NCBI GenBank assembly: GCA_937948705.1
Contig: CALECF010000181.1
Location: 1 to 15,405 of the forward strand
DNA length: 15,405 nucleotides
Direction of reading: 5' to 3'
Source: an uncultured Anaerosolibacter sp.
Lineage (GTDB): Bacteria > Bacillota_A > Clostridia > Peptostreptococcales > Thermotaleaceae
In this document: piece by piece, positions 14,128 to 15,405 of the stretch
Layout: each line of letters opens with the position of its first letter
Numbering within the stretch: position 1 is the first letter of the stretch
Made by a program: the position numbers and the translations under genes
The notes under the pieces: model-generated
Told to the model about the DNA's origin: nothing
Seen by the model: the letters and a program-made list of their open reading frames with translations, nothing else
Database searches by the model: none

Positions 14128-14706
14128 ATGTATCGGTATTTATTGAATAAAAAGTTTTTTAAAGATAATATCATTAAAGAGCTATCTTCACAGCGTTTGG
14201 TTTATTCATCAATATTGATTCCTGAGGTTGAAGACTTAGCACGAAAGGCAGTGTCTCAAATGATTGATCGGGCTGAAGAAGAAGCACAGAAAATAGAAGA
14301 AGAAAACGACCCAGAAGCAATTTTAAAATTACTAAGGGGTAAATGTGACCCAATTAATTATAGCATACTACGGAAAAAGGTTTTAGTACATGAAGAATAT
14401 CTGCTACCTAAGATTATTCAGGCTCTGATTAGAAGTGGCAATGATGTATTTATCGAGCATGCGGCAAGAATTATTCCTAGGTGTAAAAGAAACTATTTGA
14501 ATAACCTATTAAATATTTTACAAGAGATAAGAAATCCATATGCAGTTTCTTTGATGTGCATTGTTATTGGGTTTATAGGTGACGAAGAAACAATTCCTAT
14601 TATGCACCATAAGTATATTGAGTTAAAAGATCAATATCCAAACGAAAATTACGAGCAAGGTCCTCTTTTGGCTTTAGCAGAATTGAACGTTCGATTTTAT
14701 AAATAA
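14128..14706 (+). CDS. HEAT-like alpha-helical protein, function unknown
   Basis: A 192-residue, almost entirely helical protein. The N-terminal half is charged, with a Glu-rich likely coiled coil (MIDRAEEEAQKIEEENDPEAI, about 47-69). The C-terminal half has repeated amphipathic helix pairs resembling HEAT repeats, such as YLLPKIIQALIRSGNDVFIEHAARII (about 91-116) and PYAVSLMCIVIGFIGDEETIPIM (about 136-158). HEAT proteins are protein-binding scaffolds, so a partner, perhaps the adjacent 62-residue protein, is expected. There is no catalytic motif or signal peptide. AAGGGAG lies 11 bases before ATG 14128. A strong terminator follows at 14757-14806. Confidence 0.7.
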   Translation: MYRYLLNKKFFKDNIIKELSSQRLVYSSILIPEVEDLARKAVSQMIDRAEEEAQKIEEENDPEAILKLLRGKCDPINYSILRKKVLVHEEYLLPKIIQALIRSGNDVFIEHAARIIPRCKRNYLNNLLNILQEIRNPYAVSLMCIVIGFIGDEETIPIMHHKYIELKDQYPNENYEQGPLLALAELNVRFYK

Positions 14707-14756
14707 GGTGAAAGCATATTATATAAGATTGAAAGCCTTTGTTGATAAACGAGGCC

Positions 14757-14806
14757 AATAAATGAGTTGACGAGGAGGGTTCCGACGACTCATTTATTTT
14801 GTTTTT
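14757..14806 (+). terminator. Rho-independent terminator after the HEAT-like gene
   Basis: AATAAATGAGT (14757-14767) and ACTCATTTATT (14788-14798) form a perfect 11-bp stem, followed by TTGTTTTT. The 20-base loop contains a small GGA/TCC stem. It lies 50 bp after the stop and closes the accessory gene group. Confidence 0.75.
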
Positions 14807-14948
14807 CAATATAAAACCGCAGTTACAACGTTACGGTGAACCGTACCATAAGTAACTGTGCCTTTCGATATAAGCAAATATTTTCAACGTGCACAGAGTA
14901 ATTAGCTAAACGATAGTTATTGTAAAAGCAAGCAAGGACCGTCCCAAA
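14807..14948. other. Structured noncoding stretch with nested hairpins
   Basis: CAGTTAC (14820-14826) and GTAACTG (14852-14858) enclose TACGG-TGAA-CCGTA (14832-14845), giving an outer 7-bp and an inner 5-bp stem with a TGAA tetraloop. Further on, CGTCCC (14940-14945) and GGGACG (14959-14964) form another stem that reaches into the next fragment. No known RNA family was recognised. Possibilities are a small RNA, a repeat-element palindrome or the remains of a mobile element. Confidence 0.35.
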
Positions 14949-15182
14949 TTGCCTCCCAGGGACGCAAAAGAAAGATATCAATTAACACATGTATATTTGG
15001 CTTTACTTAATGATAAGGGAATAGCAGAGGCAGAAAGAAGTATTGTTTTGCAATCTTTATTTAGCAGGGCAGATACAGGTCTTTTAAAAGGGGATTCAAG
15101 CCCTACCTTACCAGATGGGATGATTCAATGTGAATGTCAACGAATTTTTTTACCACCTGACACCCAATTTGTTTACCAGTAA
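14949..15182 (+). pseudogene. Truncated gene fragment cut by the IS21-like element
   Basis: An open frame beginning at TTG 14949 without a ribosome site (upstream stop at 14907). It encodes a protein-like stretch, KERYQLTHVYLALLNDKGIA then SIVLQSLFSRADTGLLKGDS, whose composition looks like a real helical domain. The frame then enters the IS terminal repeats at about 15135, where the sequence (QRIFLPPDTQFVYQ) is meaningless and the frame stops. Both ends are therefore missing: the 5' end is lost near the GGGACG palindrome and the 3' end at the IS insertion. I do not recognise the family. Confidence 0.4.
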
Positions 15183-15237
15183 TGACAATGAACTTGTTTA
15201 CCACTTTTGATATTTTGACAGTAAAAAAGTTTACCAC
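15135..15237. repeat. Four 22-bp terminal repeats of the IS21-family element
   Basis: Four similar 22-mers of the form TGWCA-N11-TTACCAS start at 15135, 15158, 15183 and 15216. They share the TGACA-like beginning and a TTTACCAC end. Multiple subterminal transposase-binding repeats are typical of IS21-family ends. The outermost copy begins with TG at 15135, so that is the likely element boundary, although 15158 is possible. Confidence 0.7.
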
Positions 15238-15288
15238 TTAGCTTCTAAATTTAGGGAAACGCTGGTGATGCAGCATTTCCCCACAAAA

Positions 15289-15405
15289 TTAGTCGTTGTC
15301 TTTGTTCGAGTACCCTGCCCGGTAGGGATTGTCAGAATTCATGTTTAGAACATGGGATCTGAAGGTTAATCGGTCAATAAGGGCAGTTACCATTGTGGTA
15401 TTCTC
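15289..15405 (-). CDS. istB: IstB-like ATPase of IS21, C-terminal end (partial)
   Basis: Reading the minus strand, the last 38 codons encode ENTTMVTALIDRLTFRSHVL, then NMNSDNPYRAGYSNKDND and a stop. The TALIDRLTxRSHVLNMN sequence is the characteristic C-terminal end of IstB, the AAA+ helper ATPase that guides the IstA transposase to its target. The nucleotide-binding motifs lie outside the window. Whether the element is intact cannot be judged here. Confidence 0.85.
   Translation of the reverse strand, partial: ENTTMVTALIDRLTFRSHVLNMNSDNPYRAGYSNKDND

Larger units (their letters stand above)
15135..15405 (-). mobile_element. IS21-family insertion sequence, 3' end only
   Basis: The right-hand end of an IS21-type element oriented on the minus strand: four terminal repeats (15135-15237), an imperfect 11-bp hairpin (15254-15281, GGGAAACGCTG with CAGCATTTCCC) and the end of istB. 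The element continues beyond the window, where the rest of istB and istA should lie. The target duplication cannot be seen because only one end is present. Confidence 0.75.

Noticed and set aside
14764..14826. Possible glmS ribozyme remnant (GTTGACGAGG followed later by ACCGCA)
   Set aside because: Only short words match. The core pairing elements and a downstream glmS are absent, and the segment is explained by a terminator stem.
11559..15405. CRISPR array or type I restriction system near the HsdR_N-like gene
   Set aside because: No regularly spaced repeats, cas genes, HsdM, HsdS or helicase motifs are present; the only repeated 22-mers belong to the IS21 end.

Overview
The window looks like the chromosome of a low-GC Gram-positive anaerobe, most likely a Clostridia/Alkaliphilus-type Firmicute. 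This is inferred from AT-rich codon use, strong AGGAGG-type ribosome sites, a B. subtilis-length NagB, an HPr carrying both His15 and Ser46, and a tadA gene followed at once by tRNA-Ser. No species call is possible from the sequence alone.

Region 1 (1-895, minus strand) is the 5' part of a secreted peptidoglycan-binding/SH3-like protein that runs off the left edge. It carries a two-base frameshift at about 632-638.

Region 2 (about 1085-10996, plus strand) is one long, tightly packed operon related to the poorly understood E. coli yhf cluster (yhfS to yhfZ). The order here is yhfZ (regulator), yhfY (lone PRD), yhfU (DUF2620), yhfT (membrane transporter), an amidase-signature protein, php (phosphotriesterase homologue), yhfS (PLP aminotransferase fold), yhfX (PLP alanine-racemase fold), yhfW (phosphopentomutase-like), nagB (glucosamine-6-phosphate deaminase) and ptsH (HPr). 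Genes overlap by ATGA or sit a few bases apart. Two copies of a 20-bp inverted repeat, ATRTACA-N6-TGTAYAT, lie before yhfZ and before yhfY and are probable YhfZ operators. The amidase, NagB and HPr are not part of the E. coli cluster as I recall it. They suggest that the pathway handles an amide-linked amino sugar or a similar amino compound, ends in a glucosamine-6-phosphate-like intermediate, and is tied to the phosphotransferase system through HPr and the PRD protein.

Region 3 (11030-11691) is housekeeping: a promoter, tadA, tRNA-Ser(CGA) and a terminator.

Region 4 (11692-14806) is accessory DNA just downstream of the tRNA. It starts with about 590 bp of apparently noncoding DNA containing a perfect 15-bp inverted repeat with a competing third arm. 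Then comes a 471-residue protein that joins an HsdR_N-like PD-(D/E)XK nuclease domain to a tyrosine-recombinase-like domain with degenerate catalytic residues, a small acidic protein, a HEAT-like helical protein, and a good terminator.

Region 5 (14807-15405) holds structured noncoding DNA, a truncated gene fragment, and the 3' end of an IS21-family element: four 22-bp terminal repeats and the last 38 codons of istB on the minus strand.
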